Of a stretch of 10,553 bases of DNA, positions 1-7,401 are shown one piece after another. The stretch covers positions 3,624 through 14,176 of the forward strand of contig DXOJ01000557.1 of NCBI GenBank assembly GCA_019412865.1. Direction: 5' to 3'. Within the stretch, counting starts at the first letter, position 1; each line of letters starts with the position of its first letter. A model generated the notes under the pieces. The model saw nothing but the letters and a program-made list of their open reading frames with translations, was not told the DNA's origin and did no database searches. Made by a program: the position numbers and the translations under genes. The stretch comes from Bacteroides sp. GTDB lineage: Bacteria > Bacteroidota > Bacteroidia > Bacteroidales > Bacteroidaceae.

Positions 1-711
1 ATCTTCTGATGTGGCTACATTCACAAACTTTTCACCCCAATACATCCAGTATTTACCGTCGATCCGGGCAATCACTTGTTTTCCATCTACCAGTTTTGTA
101 ACGATAGAAGCCGATTTTGAAAATTCGTCAAAGAAACGTCCGTCATAAGCCTTCGCAAAAGCCGGTCCATACTTTTCCCACTTTTGCAGATCGCGAGAAG
201 TGGCCACCGCCAGACGCGCCTGTTTACGATTCCATTGCGTATAAAGCATTACATACAGTCCGTCCTCCGTCATCGCAACACGGGGGTCTTCGCAACCACC
301 CGGCCATTCAAGTTCTTTCTGACTGTCATCTGCCGGATAGAAGACGGGAACCGGCATCCGGTTAAAATGTAATCCGTCATCAGAGTAAGCATATCCCAGA
401 CGGGAAGTACGCGAACCGATACCGACTGCCGAATTATCTTCTGCCCGATAAAGGACAACTACCTTTCCATCATAAATCGTAGCAGCCGGATTGAAAGTAT
501 CTCCGGCTTCCCATGCTACCGAGTCCTGCCTCATCGGGCAATAAAATAAGCTTGTCGTATCCGGTGAAACAATCGGATTTGTATTTTCCGGACGCTGAAA
601 ATCAGCCCATGCCCAGTCCGGGAACTCGGTTGTCTGTTTCTTTTCACCACACGAAGTTACCATTGCAGCGGCCATCAGTAACCAGGCAGTATGTAAGAAT
701 CTTCTTTTCAT
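1..711 (-). CDS. GH130 family beta-mannoside phosphorylase or beta-mannosidase, lipoprotein (N-terminal part, gene runs off the left edge)
   Basis: Reading from the ATG at 711 gives 237 uninterrupted codons to base 1 with no stop, so the C-terminal part is missing. The start is followed by a short basic and hydrophobic segment and a lipobox (Val-Thr-Ser-Cys, Cys21), so the protein is predicted to be a lipoprotein. The sequence after the Cys (GEKKQ) is not rich in acidic residues, so I cannot say whether it is surface exposed. GH130 hallmarks are NPAA (74-77), YRAED (88-92) and GCEDPR (139-144). The Asp of EDPR (D142) corresponds to the proton donor in characterised GH130 phosphorylases. KSASIVTK (199-206) and DGKYWMYWG (218-226) are also typical. 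GH130 enzymes act on beta-mannosides, by phosphorolysis or hydrolysis. The residues that separate these modes cannot all be judged from this fragment. It lies 29 bases downstream of a GH92 gene, presumably in the same operon, which suggests it handles the beta-mannose left after alpha-mannose trimming. Confidence 0.88.
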   Translation of the reverse strand, partial: MKRRFLHTAWLLMAAAMVTSCGEKKQTTEFPDWAWADFQRPENTNPIVSPDTTSLFYCPMRQDSVAWEAGDTFNPAATIYDGKVVVLYRAEDNSAVGIGSRTSRLGYAYSDDGLHFNRMPVPVFYPADDSQKELEWPGGCEDPRVAMTEDGLYVMLYTQWNRKQARLAVATSRDLQKWEKYGPAFAKAYDGRFFDEFSKSASIVTKLVDGKQVIARIDGKYWMYWGEKFVNVATSED

Positions 712-740
712 TCTTTATAAGAGTTAATAGTTAAACCTAA

Positions 741-2897
741 TTAAGGGAAAGATGGAGGAAGCACTTTGGTTCCCCATTTTACATCCGGTTTGTTTGATGT
801 GCCATATTCGATAGTAGCACCATTGGAAAGCTGATCCCAGTCTATCCATGTACTGTCATATGGCTTGCCATCCAGTTTCATTGATCTAATATAGATATTT
901 TTTTCCGAACCGCCTTTAATCACGATATCTCCTTTTTTCAAATGTACTTTTACAGATGAGAAGATCGGAGTATTCACCGTTAAGCCTCCGACACCCGGAA
1001 TCTCCGGATACAGACCAATGCAAGCAAATACATACCAAGCTCCCATTGTACCTAAGTCATCATTACCCGGCAGACCATTAATCTTGCTGGAGTATTGTTC
1101 ATTCAAAACCCGGTTGATAACCTCCTGAGCCTTATACGGCCGACCGATCCAATTGTATATCCATGGAATATGGAAACTCGGTTCATTACCCGACGCAAAC
1201 CACGCATCATTATAACCGGCATCCAGACGGGTAAAGAATTCATCCAGACGCTTTTCTGCATTTGCCTTGCCGCCAATGATCTCTACCAGTCCTTCAATGT
1301 TATAAGGTACCATCCAAAAATAATTCTTATAAGTCGATTCACGGAAGTCTTCACCTAATAATTTCCATGATCCATCCGGATTGCGCGACTGCAGCCACCC
1401 TGTCTCCGGATTATACAGATTTTTCCAGGAGCGGGCAAAATGGAAATAACGCCAGCTTGAAAATTCATCACCAACAGCGTGTAAAGCGAACTGTCCGATA
1501 GCAAAGTCCGCAGATGTATACTCCAACTGAGCGGAAGCATTATAGTACCCTTTGTCCAGATATTGTCTCAAGCCCGGACGAGTCTCTTCATTCTGAGACT
1601 TGGATCCCGGTTCTTCAGCTCCTTTTCTCATAATCTTGAAGATGGGTCTCGGATCATAGTTACGAGCACCAAAAGCATACGCATTGGATATCAGAATCGG
1701 AGTCGGATCTCCTTGCATTACTCCGGTTTCTATATTCGCCATCACCCAGCGAGGGAAAGAGCCGCCTGACTGTTCTGCAAACAACTGATGGGAAATAACA
1801 ATATCGGAAGCAACTTCCGGATCAAGCATCGCCAATAACTGAATCTGTGTGCGATAGGTATCCCAGTTACTGAAAGAAGTATAATGTTTTGAACGGGATT
1901 TGTGCACTCTGAAATCCGCTCCCATATATTCTCCATTGACGTCACTGCATACATTCGGGTGAATAAAGGAACGGTACAGATGTGTGTAGAATTGGGTAGT
2001 ACGATCAGGATTGGTGCCTTCTACCTCAATCTTACTCAGATAATGATTCCATTTAGCTTCTGCCTGACTCTGAATCTGCGCAAAATCCCATCCGGTATTC
2101 TCCGCCTTCAGATTCTCACGTGCATTCTCTACCGAAACATAAGATACCCCAATCTTATATTGGACATTTTTCTTCTTGCTGACGTCAAAGGTGAAATAAA
2201 CGCCAGAGTATTCGCCTTCTGCAAAAGAGGTATTTGGTTTCAGTTCATTCCTTTTCCAGGTTCCGGTCTCTAAGGCGTCCGTATCAAATTCTGCAACGAA
2301 ATACACTTTGTACGGGGTGCGAATACCACAAAAATAGCCACCTTCCGCATATCCTTCACACTTATTCGGCGCAGTGATTACCACAGCAGCCTGTTCTATC
2401 GGAGTAGCAGAAATCCCCCCGCCGATAATCACTGTTCCATACTGTTGACCGGCAGGATATTCATAGTTTGCCATACCGGTTCTCTCGGTCACTGTCAGTT
2501 TAGCCTTGATATCTTCCTGTACCATGGTCTCATAATAGCCTGCGTGCCCTTTTTCTTCAGAGAGATTGACACGATAGTTCAGGATATTGTCAGTAGACAT
2601 ACTCAGTTTTCCCTTCACAGGAAAAGTAGGAAAGTTACCCATATGGTCACAACCGCCACCACTCAGCTGATTGATTACAAATCCTGAACTTTTGGAAAAA
2701 TAAGAAGGTGTAAACTGTACCATTCCGTAAGGATAGGTAGCCCCCGGATAAAGATATCCGGATGTCAGCCCCGTTCCTTTTGTACCAATCAATGTGTTGA
2801 CCTGACGGGCATAATCACCCGTCGAAGTCTGCCCCACAACCATTTCTCCTCCCAAAGCGAAAGCTAATAAAAGGCTAAATAAAAATTTATGCTTCAT
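741..2897 (-). CDS. GH92 family exo-alpha-mannosidase, GNDD subtype, exported
   Basis: A complete 718-residue protein, normal length for GH92, a calcium-dependent inverting exo-alpha-mannosidase family. An N-terminal signal peptide ends near VVG|QT (Q23) with no lipobox Cys, so a periplasmic location is likely. A beta-sandwich N-terminal domain (about 28-280) is followed by an (alpha/alpha)6 catalytic domain (about 290-700). Visible family motifs are SNWDTYRTQ (343-351), the likely catalytic acid E520 in FRESTYKNYFW, GNEPSFHIPW (570-579) and the base motif GNDDLG (611-616) followed by MGAWYVF. D614 aligns with the second Asp of the GDED motif found in the neighbouring GH92 protein, while the first Asp position is Asn (N612), a form seen widely in GH92. 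It has no His-Glu pair where the neighbour has one, so strict alpha-1,2 specificity is not predicted; alpha-1,3, alpha-1,6 or another linkage is possible. The catalytic acid is Glu, not the Gln reported for GH92 enzymes acting on mannose-1-phosphate. It sits 47 bases downstream of the other GH92 gene. Confidence 0.95.
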   Translation of the reverse strand: MKHKFLFSLLLAFALGGEMVVGQTSTGDYARQVNTLIGTKGTGLTSGYLYPGATYPYGMVQFTPSYFSKSSGFVINQLSGGGCDHMGNFPTFPVKGKLSMSTDNILNYRVNLSEEKGHAGYYETMVQEDIKAKLTVTERTGMANYEYPAGQQYGTVIIGGGISATPIEQAAVVITAPNKCEGYAEGGYFCGIRTPYKVYFVAEFDTDALETGTWKRNELKPNTSFAEGEYSGVYFTFDVSKKKNVQYKIGVSYVSVENARENLKAENTGWDFAQIQSQAEAKWNHYLSKIEVEGTNPDRTTQFYTHLYRSFIHPNVCSDVNGEYMGADFRVHKSRSKHYTSFSNWDTYRTQIQLLAMLDPEVASDIVISHQLFAEQSGGSFPRWVMANIETGVMQGDPTPILISNAYAFGARNYDPRPIFKIMRKGAEEPGSKSQNEETRPGLRQYLDKGYYNASAQLEYTSADFAIGQFALHAVGDEFSSWRYFHFARSWKNLYNPETGWLQSRNPDGSWKLLGEDFRESTYKNYFWMVPYNIEGLVEIIGGKANAEKRLDEFFTRLDAGYNDAWFASGNEPSFHIPWIYNWIGRPYKAQEVINRVLNEQYSSKINGLPGNDDLGTMGAWYVFACIGLYPEIPGVGGLTVNTPIFSSVKVHLKKGDIVIKGGSEKNIYIRSMKLDGKPYDSTWIDWDQLSNGATIEYGTSNKPDVKWGTKVLPPSFP

Positions 2898-2944
2898 TCT
2901 AAATATTCTTTATTGTATTACCTGTCAGACTTGATCGTTCTTCA

Positions 2945-5224
2945 TTACTTGTCTTTCTTAGATAAGGAGAAAGGTGCCGCATATTTGGAAGTACATCTTT
3001 CCTTGTTAGGCTGGCTTCCCATTTCAAATTTCAGCACTCCACCATCTGATATATCATCATAACGAATAAAGTTCTTATCCAACAATCTTCCGTTCAATGT
3101 TGCCGACTGTATATACAAGTTTTCTTTACTATTATCCGGAGCTTCAATCACAAATTTATTTCCGTTCTCCAGTGTTATTGTAGCTTTCTTAAATAAAGGG
3201 CTTCCAATTACATACTCATCCGTACCCGGACACACAGCATAGATGCCCAAAGAGCTTAATATATACCATGAGGACATTCCCCCCTGATCTTCATCACCCG
3301 GATAACCTCTTTCTGTAGAATTATAAAGTCTTTCAACAATCTGACGTACCCAATACTGGGTTTTCCATGGCTGACCAGCATAGCTGAATAAATAAGGCAT
3401 ATGCTGGATAGGTTGGTTACCATGAGCATATTGTCCCATATTGGCCAGTTCCATCTCTTTCATTTCATGAATTACGCCTCCATATGTGCCGGGCTTAATG
3501 ACGCTGGGAAGAATAAATACGGAATCCATTTTTGTGGTAAACTTCTCATCACTTCCATACAAGTCTATTAATCCTTGCACATCATGGAACACCGACCATG
3601 TGTAATGCCATGCGTTACCTTCACAGAATGGTCCGCCCCATTCTAGCGGATCAAACGGTTCCTGCCATTTACCATCCGTACCTTTTCCGCGCATTAATCC
3701 GATAGACGGGTCGAATACGTTTTTATAATTATACATCTGACGGGCAAAAACTTCCTGATAATGTTTATTGCCAACCATTTTAGCCAATTGATAACCACAG
3801 AAGTCATCATATGCATATTCCATAGTCTGAGCACTCGATCCCATTGATTCAGGATAAGGAACGTATCCCAGTTCAAAATATTCTTTCCAGAAACCACGTC
3901 CGTTAGCACCACCCCAAGGTCCTTTATTCATAGCCTCATGCGCATAGGCTTTCAATGCTTTTTCCGGATCAAAGGAACGAATTCCTTTTGCCCAGGCGTC
4001 CGCCAATAATGAAATGGCATGATTGCCCAGCATACCGCCGGTTTCACCCGGAGCCGACCAGGAAGGTAACCAGCCGCATTGTTCCTGTGCCGCAAGGAGT
4101 GCATTCATATATCGTCCCTGCATAGTCGGATGAAGGATATTGGTTAATGGGAACTGAGAACGGAAAGTATCCCAGAAGCCATTATCCGTATACATATATC
4201 CATCATATACTTTACCGTCATACGGACTATAGTAATAAGGTTCTCCATTCTCCTTACGTTCGTAGAATTTGCGAGAAAACAGGTTGGCACGGAAAAGACA
4301 GGAATAGAAAGTTTTCATCTGTTCATCCGTTCCACCCTCTACCAATACTCTGTTCAGTAATTCATTCCATGTTTTTTGTCCACGAACTTTCGTAGTTTCC
4401 AAATTCTTATCCTTCCCCAGTTCCTGGTTTAAAGTAACCAGTGCCTGTTCTGCGCTGATATAGGAAGAAGCCGCTTTCGCCTGAACTTTTGATCCTTTCT
4501 TAAACTTAATATAGGCACCATATCCTTTGCCTTCTCCCTCCTGTTTTTGAGGGAATATCTCGTCTTTCTGATTTTCCCATACACCATAGTCTTCGAACGC
4601 TTTATCAAACTGCACTACAAAGTAGCTACGGAAAGATTTCGAATCATTCACAAAACGTTGGTTATTTACCCAACCGGAAATCTGTCTTTTTGCCGGATCG
4701 ATTTTAATCTCACTCATATCCGTATATCCGTCAATAACCAGATAAGCATCTCCGGTTGAAGGATAAGAAAAGCGCAGATGTACCCCACGAGTAGTAGGAG
4801 CCATTTCGGTCGTGATGCCATTATCCAATGTCACCTTATAATAATGCGGCTTCGCAATCTCATTATCATGGCTGAACTTCGTAGCGCGTTTATCCTGGTT
4901 AACCACCAGATCACCTACCATCGGCATAAACGAATAAACAGCATAATCACTCATCCACGGACTACACTGATGAGATTGACAGAATCCTCTGATATTATCT
5001 ACAAAATATTGATATTTCCAGCCTTCACCATTCTTTCCTGTCTGTGCCGACCAGGTATGCATAGCATAAGGCATACCTGTAGTAGGATATGTATTTCCAT
5101 AACTTAACCCAAAATGAGAATCGGTACCTTGCAATGTATTCACATATTGTACCAGGTCTTTCATCTGGGCATATATCCCCGTTGAAAAGAAAGAGAAGAT
5201 TACTAAATAAATAAGTTTATTCAT
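2945..5224 (-). CDS. GH92 family exo-alpha-mannosidase, GDED/His-Glu subtype (probable alpha-1,2-mannosidase), exported
   Basis: A complete 759-residue GH92 protein. The signal peptide ends at GIYA|QMKD (Q20), giving a predicted soluble periplasmic enzyme. The N-terminal beta-sandwich (about 20-285) includes CSPWMSDY (87-94). The catalytic (alpha/alpha)6 domain (about 295-745) carries DNGFWDTFRSQ (347-357), CEGNAWHYTW (534-543), IHEMKEM (585-591), HGNQPIQHM (601-609) and GDEDQGGMSSWY (643-654). From memory of the characterised Bacteroides thetaiotaomicron alpha-1,2-mannosidase BT3990, its acid Glu533, His584-Glu585, Asp642, Asp644 and Trp88 all fall at a constant offset of two residues from E535, H586-E587, D644, D646 and W90 here. 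The conserved His-Glu pair is associated with alpha-1,2 specificity in GH92, so removal of alpha-1,2-linked mannose is the best inference. The start is preceded by an A-rich stretch (AATAAAAACC in transcript sense), usual for Bacteroides. It lies 56 bases downstream of the esterase gene. Confidence 0.95.
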   Translation of the reverse strand: MNKLIYLVIFSFFSTGIYAQMKDLVQYVNTLQGTDSHFGLSYGNTYPTTGMPYAMHTWSAQTGKNGEGWKYQYFVDNIRGFCQSHQCSPWMSDYAVYSFMPMVGDLVVNQDKRATKFSHDNEIAKPHYYKVTLDNGITTEMAPTTRGVHLRFSYPSTGDAYLVIDGYTDMSEIKIDPAKRQISGWVNNQRFVNDSKSFRSYFVVQFDKAFEDYGVWENQKDEIFPQKQEGEGKGYGAYIKFKKGSKVQAKAASSYISAEQALVTLNQELGKDKNLETTKVRGQKTWNELLNRVLVEGGTDEQMKTFYSCLFRANLFSRKFYERKENGEPYYYSPYDGKVYDGYMYTDNGFWDTFRSQFPLTNILHPTMQGRYMNALLAAQEQCGWLPSWSAPGETGGMLGNHAISLLADAWAKGIRSFDPEKALKAYAHEAMNKGPWGGANGRGFWKEYFELGYVPYPESMGSSAQTMEYAYDDFCGYQLAKMVGNKHYQEVFARQMYNYKNVFDPSIGLMRGKGTDGKWQEPFDPLEWGGPFCEGNAWHYTWSVFHDVQGLIDLYGSDEKFTTKMDSVFILPSVIKPGTYGGVIHEMKEMELANMGQYAHGNQPIQHMPYLFSYAGQPWKTQYWVRQIVERLYNSTERGYPGDEDQGGMSSWYILSSLGIYAVCPGTDEYVIGSPLFKKATITLENGNKFVIEAPDNSKENLYIQSATLNGRLLDKNFIRYDDISDGGVLKFEMGSQPNKERCTSKYAAPFSLSKKDK

Positions 5225-5280
5225 GGTTTTTATTTAATGTGTAACATATATTTCAGTTGATAAATGACAGGAAGCGATGA

Positions 5281-7269
5281 TCATTTATTGCCATAAGTAA
5301 TCCCTTGCCAGTCATCCGTACGGAACGGAGATGCCGGAAGATCAGCCCCATTATATAAATTACAGATTGGATTATCTGCCCAGGCATAACGTACAGCTAT
5401 CGGGAAAGCAACTTCCGGAGAAGAAACGACAATCGAGTTACCGTCAATCACAGCGTCAGCCCAATGAAATTTATGGTCGACACCGGCAATAGTGAATCCT
5501 TTCGGAATTTCATTGTTTTTAGTTTTTAAGCCACCATCCGTATGTTTGAAGTAAATACGTATTTTATTGCCTTCAATCTGATATGTATCATACATAGGAC
5601 CGGAATATGGAATTTTCTCTCCATAAGTCTGCGCCCGTGCAGCTAACGCCAAACGTCTTCCTACTTCCTGCTTGTTCTTCGGGTGAATATCGAAAGCATC
5701 GCCTATATCAATTGTCACAGCCATCCCGGTATTCCCAAGATGCAGGGTCTGCGTCTGAGCTTCCCGTAATTCTGCCCAGGTTGCATCTACGGGAGCAGTT
5801 TGCTGAGCAGTAAAACTAGCTAGTTGTACCATATAGAACGGGAAGTCATATCCCCAGCGATCCCGCCAGTCTTTTATCATTAACGGCATCAATTCACGGT
5901 ATTGATATGCCTGTCCTGTGTTAGCTTCTCCTTGATACCAGATAGCTCCTTTAATAGCAAATGGGATAAGAGGATTCAACATTGCATTAAACAGGAAACT
6001 GGGAACATTCGGTTCATTTGCCGTATTAACCGGCATCTGCGGGATATCTTTAATATTCAAGGAAATCTGATATTTCCAGTCTCCGGCCAACTGAACTGCA
6101 TCTGTTTCAGAACGATGGAGTGAAATACTCTCAGGGCTGCCATTAATACCACCCGTACCACCGGTATCCATTACACGTACGGCAATCACAGCTTTTCCGC
6201 CTTTCACCAGTTCTTTCGGAATTTTATAGCTTCTGGGTGCCATCCATCCTTCCGTATGACCAACTTGCACACCATTGAAGTAGGTAAAATCATTATCATC
6301 AATCACACCTACATTCAAAGTTAACTCTTTACCAGCCCAATTAGCCGGAATATCGATTGTTTTTCTAAACCAGACAATACCATTAAAGCCTTCTAATCCC
6401 TGCTCCTGCATCAGACCTGGAACTTTCATTGTCTTCCACGCACTATCCTCCAGACCTGTAGCTGCCCACACGGCTTCACCATTTACAAATCCTTTATCAA
6501 TCTTCGCAACATCCTTTTTCCAGTTTTCCACATCCGAATGGAACTTCTTCTCCCGGTCTTCTTTTGTTATCGGAAGTCCATTCAGTACGTCTAGTTTTTT
6601 TTGCATATCCGGCATGGTTGCCAGCGCTTCCCTGCTTGTCCATGTCTCTATATACGTACCTCCCCAAGAAGTGTCTATCAAACCGATAGGAACATTCCGA
6701 TATTTATGTAAATCGCGTCCAAAGAAATAACCTGCCGCAGAAAAGTCAGCTACACTCTTTGAGGTACAAACCTGCCAGCCGTTTTCCGCGGCCTTGATCT
6801 CATTTATCGGCTGCGGACTCGTTGCTTTCTCAACCAACAGGAACCGGATATTCGGATAATTCTCCGCTTCTTCCTTCTCTTGCTGATAATTCATTACCTT
6901 CCCCCAACCTTCTACTTGCATCTCCATATTGGATTGTCCGGAACAAACCCAGACTTCCCCAATCATCACATTAGAAAGTTTCACCTTTTTTCCATCAGAA
7001 ATAGTGATGCTATAAGGACCTCCGGCTACCGGAGTTGCGACTTCCGTCTTCCATTTCCCTTGAGGGTCAGCTTGTACCGTATACTTTTTCTGATCCCAGG
7101 AAGTAGTAATCTCTACCTTTTTATAAGGTTTAGTTTCCCCCCATACAGGAGCTTTTGTTTGCTGCTGCAACACCATATTATCCGAGAATATAGGAGATAG
7201 TTTTACTTGTGCCGCAACGCTAGTCGCACACAATAACCAGAATAATGAAAACGTAAATAACTTGTTCAT
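5281..7269 (-). CDS. Sialate O-acetylesterase-family (SASA/SGNH) carbohydrate acetylesterase with inserted jelly-roll domain, exported
   Basis: A complete 662-residue protein with a clear signal peptide (TSVAA|QVKL, Q21) and no lipobox, so probably periplasmic. A small beta domain (about 22-105) leads into the first catalytic segment. That segment has CSGQSNMEM (109-117), where S113 is the expected nucleophile, and DTSWGGTYIETW (199-210). A beta-sandwich resembling the sugar-binding domain of GH2 enzymes is inserted at about 265-390 (WFRKTIDIP, FNGVQVGHTEGW). The catalytic fold then resumes with GAIWYQGEAN (441-450) and DAFDIHP (524-530), whose D527 and H529 complete the probable triad. The family removes O-acetyl groups from sugars. 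Despite its name it is not confined to sialic acid, and CE20 acetylesterases acting on plant glycans share this interrupted layout (from memory). No sialidase is visible nearby, so deacetylation of another sugar is as likely. The gene follows the GH106-like gene after a 132-base spacer and precedes two alpha-mannosidases. Confidence 0.92.
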   Translation of the reverse strand: MNKLFTFSLFWLLCATSVAAQVKLSPIFSDNMVLQQQTKAPVWGETKPYKKVEITTSWDQKKYTVQADPQGKWKTEVATPVAGGPYSITISDGKKVKLSNVMIGEVWVCSGQSNMEMQVEGWGKVMNYQQEKEEAENYPNIRFLLVEKATSPQPINEIKAAENGWQVCTSKSVADFSAAGYFFGRDLHKYRNVPIGLIDTSWGGTYIETWTSREALATMPDMQKKLDVLNGLPITKEDREKKFHSDVENWKKDVAKIDKGFVNGEAVWAATGLEDSAWKTMKVPGLMQEQGLEGFNGIVWFRKTIDIPANWAGKELTLNVGVIDDNDFTYFNGVQVGHTEGWMAPRSYKIPKELVKGGKAVIAVRVMDTGGTGGINGSPESISLHRSETDAVQLAGDWKYQISLNIKDIPQMPVNTANEPNVPSFLFNAMLNPLIPFAIKGAIWYQGEANTGQAYQYRELMPLMIKDWRDRWGYDFPFYMVQLASFTAQQTAPVDATWAELREAQTQTLHLGNTGMAVTIDIGDAFDIHPKNKQEVGRRLALAARAQTYGEKIPYSGPMYDTYQIEGNKIRIYFKHTDGGLKTKNNEIPKGFTIAGVDHKFHWADAVIDGNSIVVSSPEVAFPIAVRYAWADNPICNLYNGADLPASPFRTDDWQGITYGNK

Positions 7270-7401
7270 TTCAGATTACACTTTATACATTTTATCAAAT
7301 AACAAAATCTTTAGTATAAGAACGAATGAAAGAGCATTTACCACTAATATCTTTATTTTTTTTCTATATCTCCCAATATTGTTAGTCAGTATTCGATGAT
7401 A
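7270..7401 (-). other. A/T-rich intergenic spacer between the GH106-like and esterase genes; possible internal promoter or leader
   Basis: This 132-base gap is at least twice as long as any other gap between genes here (29, 47 and 56 bases) and contains no open reading frame worth calling. It is strongly A/T rich, with an A-run in transcript sense around 7350-7358. Several TTTG tetramers occur in transcript sense (around 7294-7307), but none sits in an exact Bacteroides -7 element (TAnnTTTG). No rho-independent terminator is visible. It may hold a weak promoter for the downstream four genes, or simply be a longer spacer inside one transcript. Confidence 0.35.

Noticed and set aside
1902..2273. 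A 123-residue open frame on the plus strand, the longest of many short frames antisense to the enzymes
   Set aside because: It lies wholly inside a well-supported GH92 gene on the other strand, has no recognisable domain, and its composition looks like an antisense shadow. The same applies to the other short plus-strand frames and to the short minus-strand frames in other phases.
741..5224. Recent tandem duplication of the GH92 genes
   Set aside because: The proteins differ in length and in most motif details, and share only family-level signatures, so they represent old GH92 subgroups rather than a recent duplication.
5281..7269. True sialic acid-specific esterase as the firm call
   Set aside because: Only the family is supported; no sialidase, sialic acid transporter or sialic acid catabolism gene is visible in the window.
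7290..7320. TTTG tetramers in transcript sense, considered as Bacteroides -7 or -33 promoter elements
   Set aside because: None has the TA at the required position for TAnnTTTG, and TTTG is common by chance in A/T-rich sequence.
7375..7393. Inverted repeat (7-base arms, 5-base loop) just after the GH106-like stop codon, considered as a terminator
   Set aside because: In transcript sense the arms contain a C:A mismatch, the stem is A/T rich and short, and it is followed by purines and an A-run rather than a U-run. It is too weak to call.
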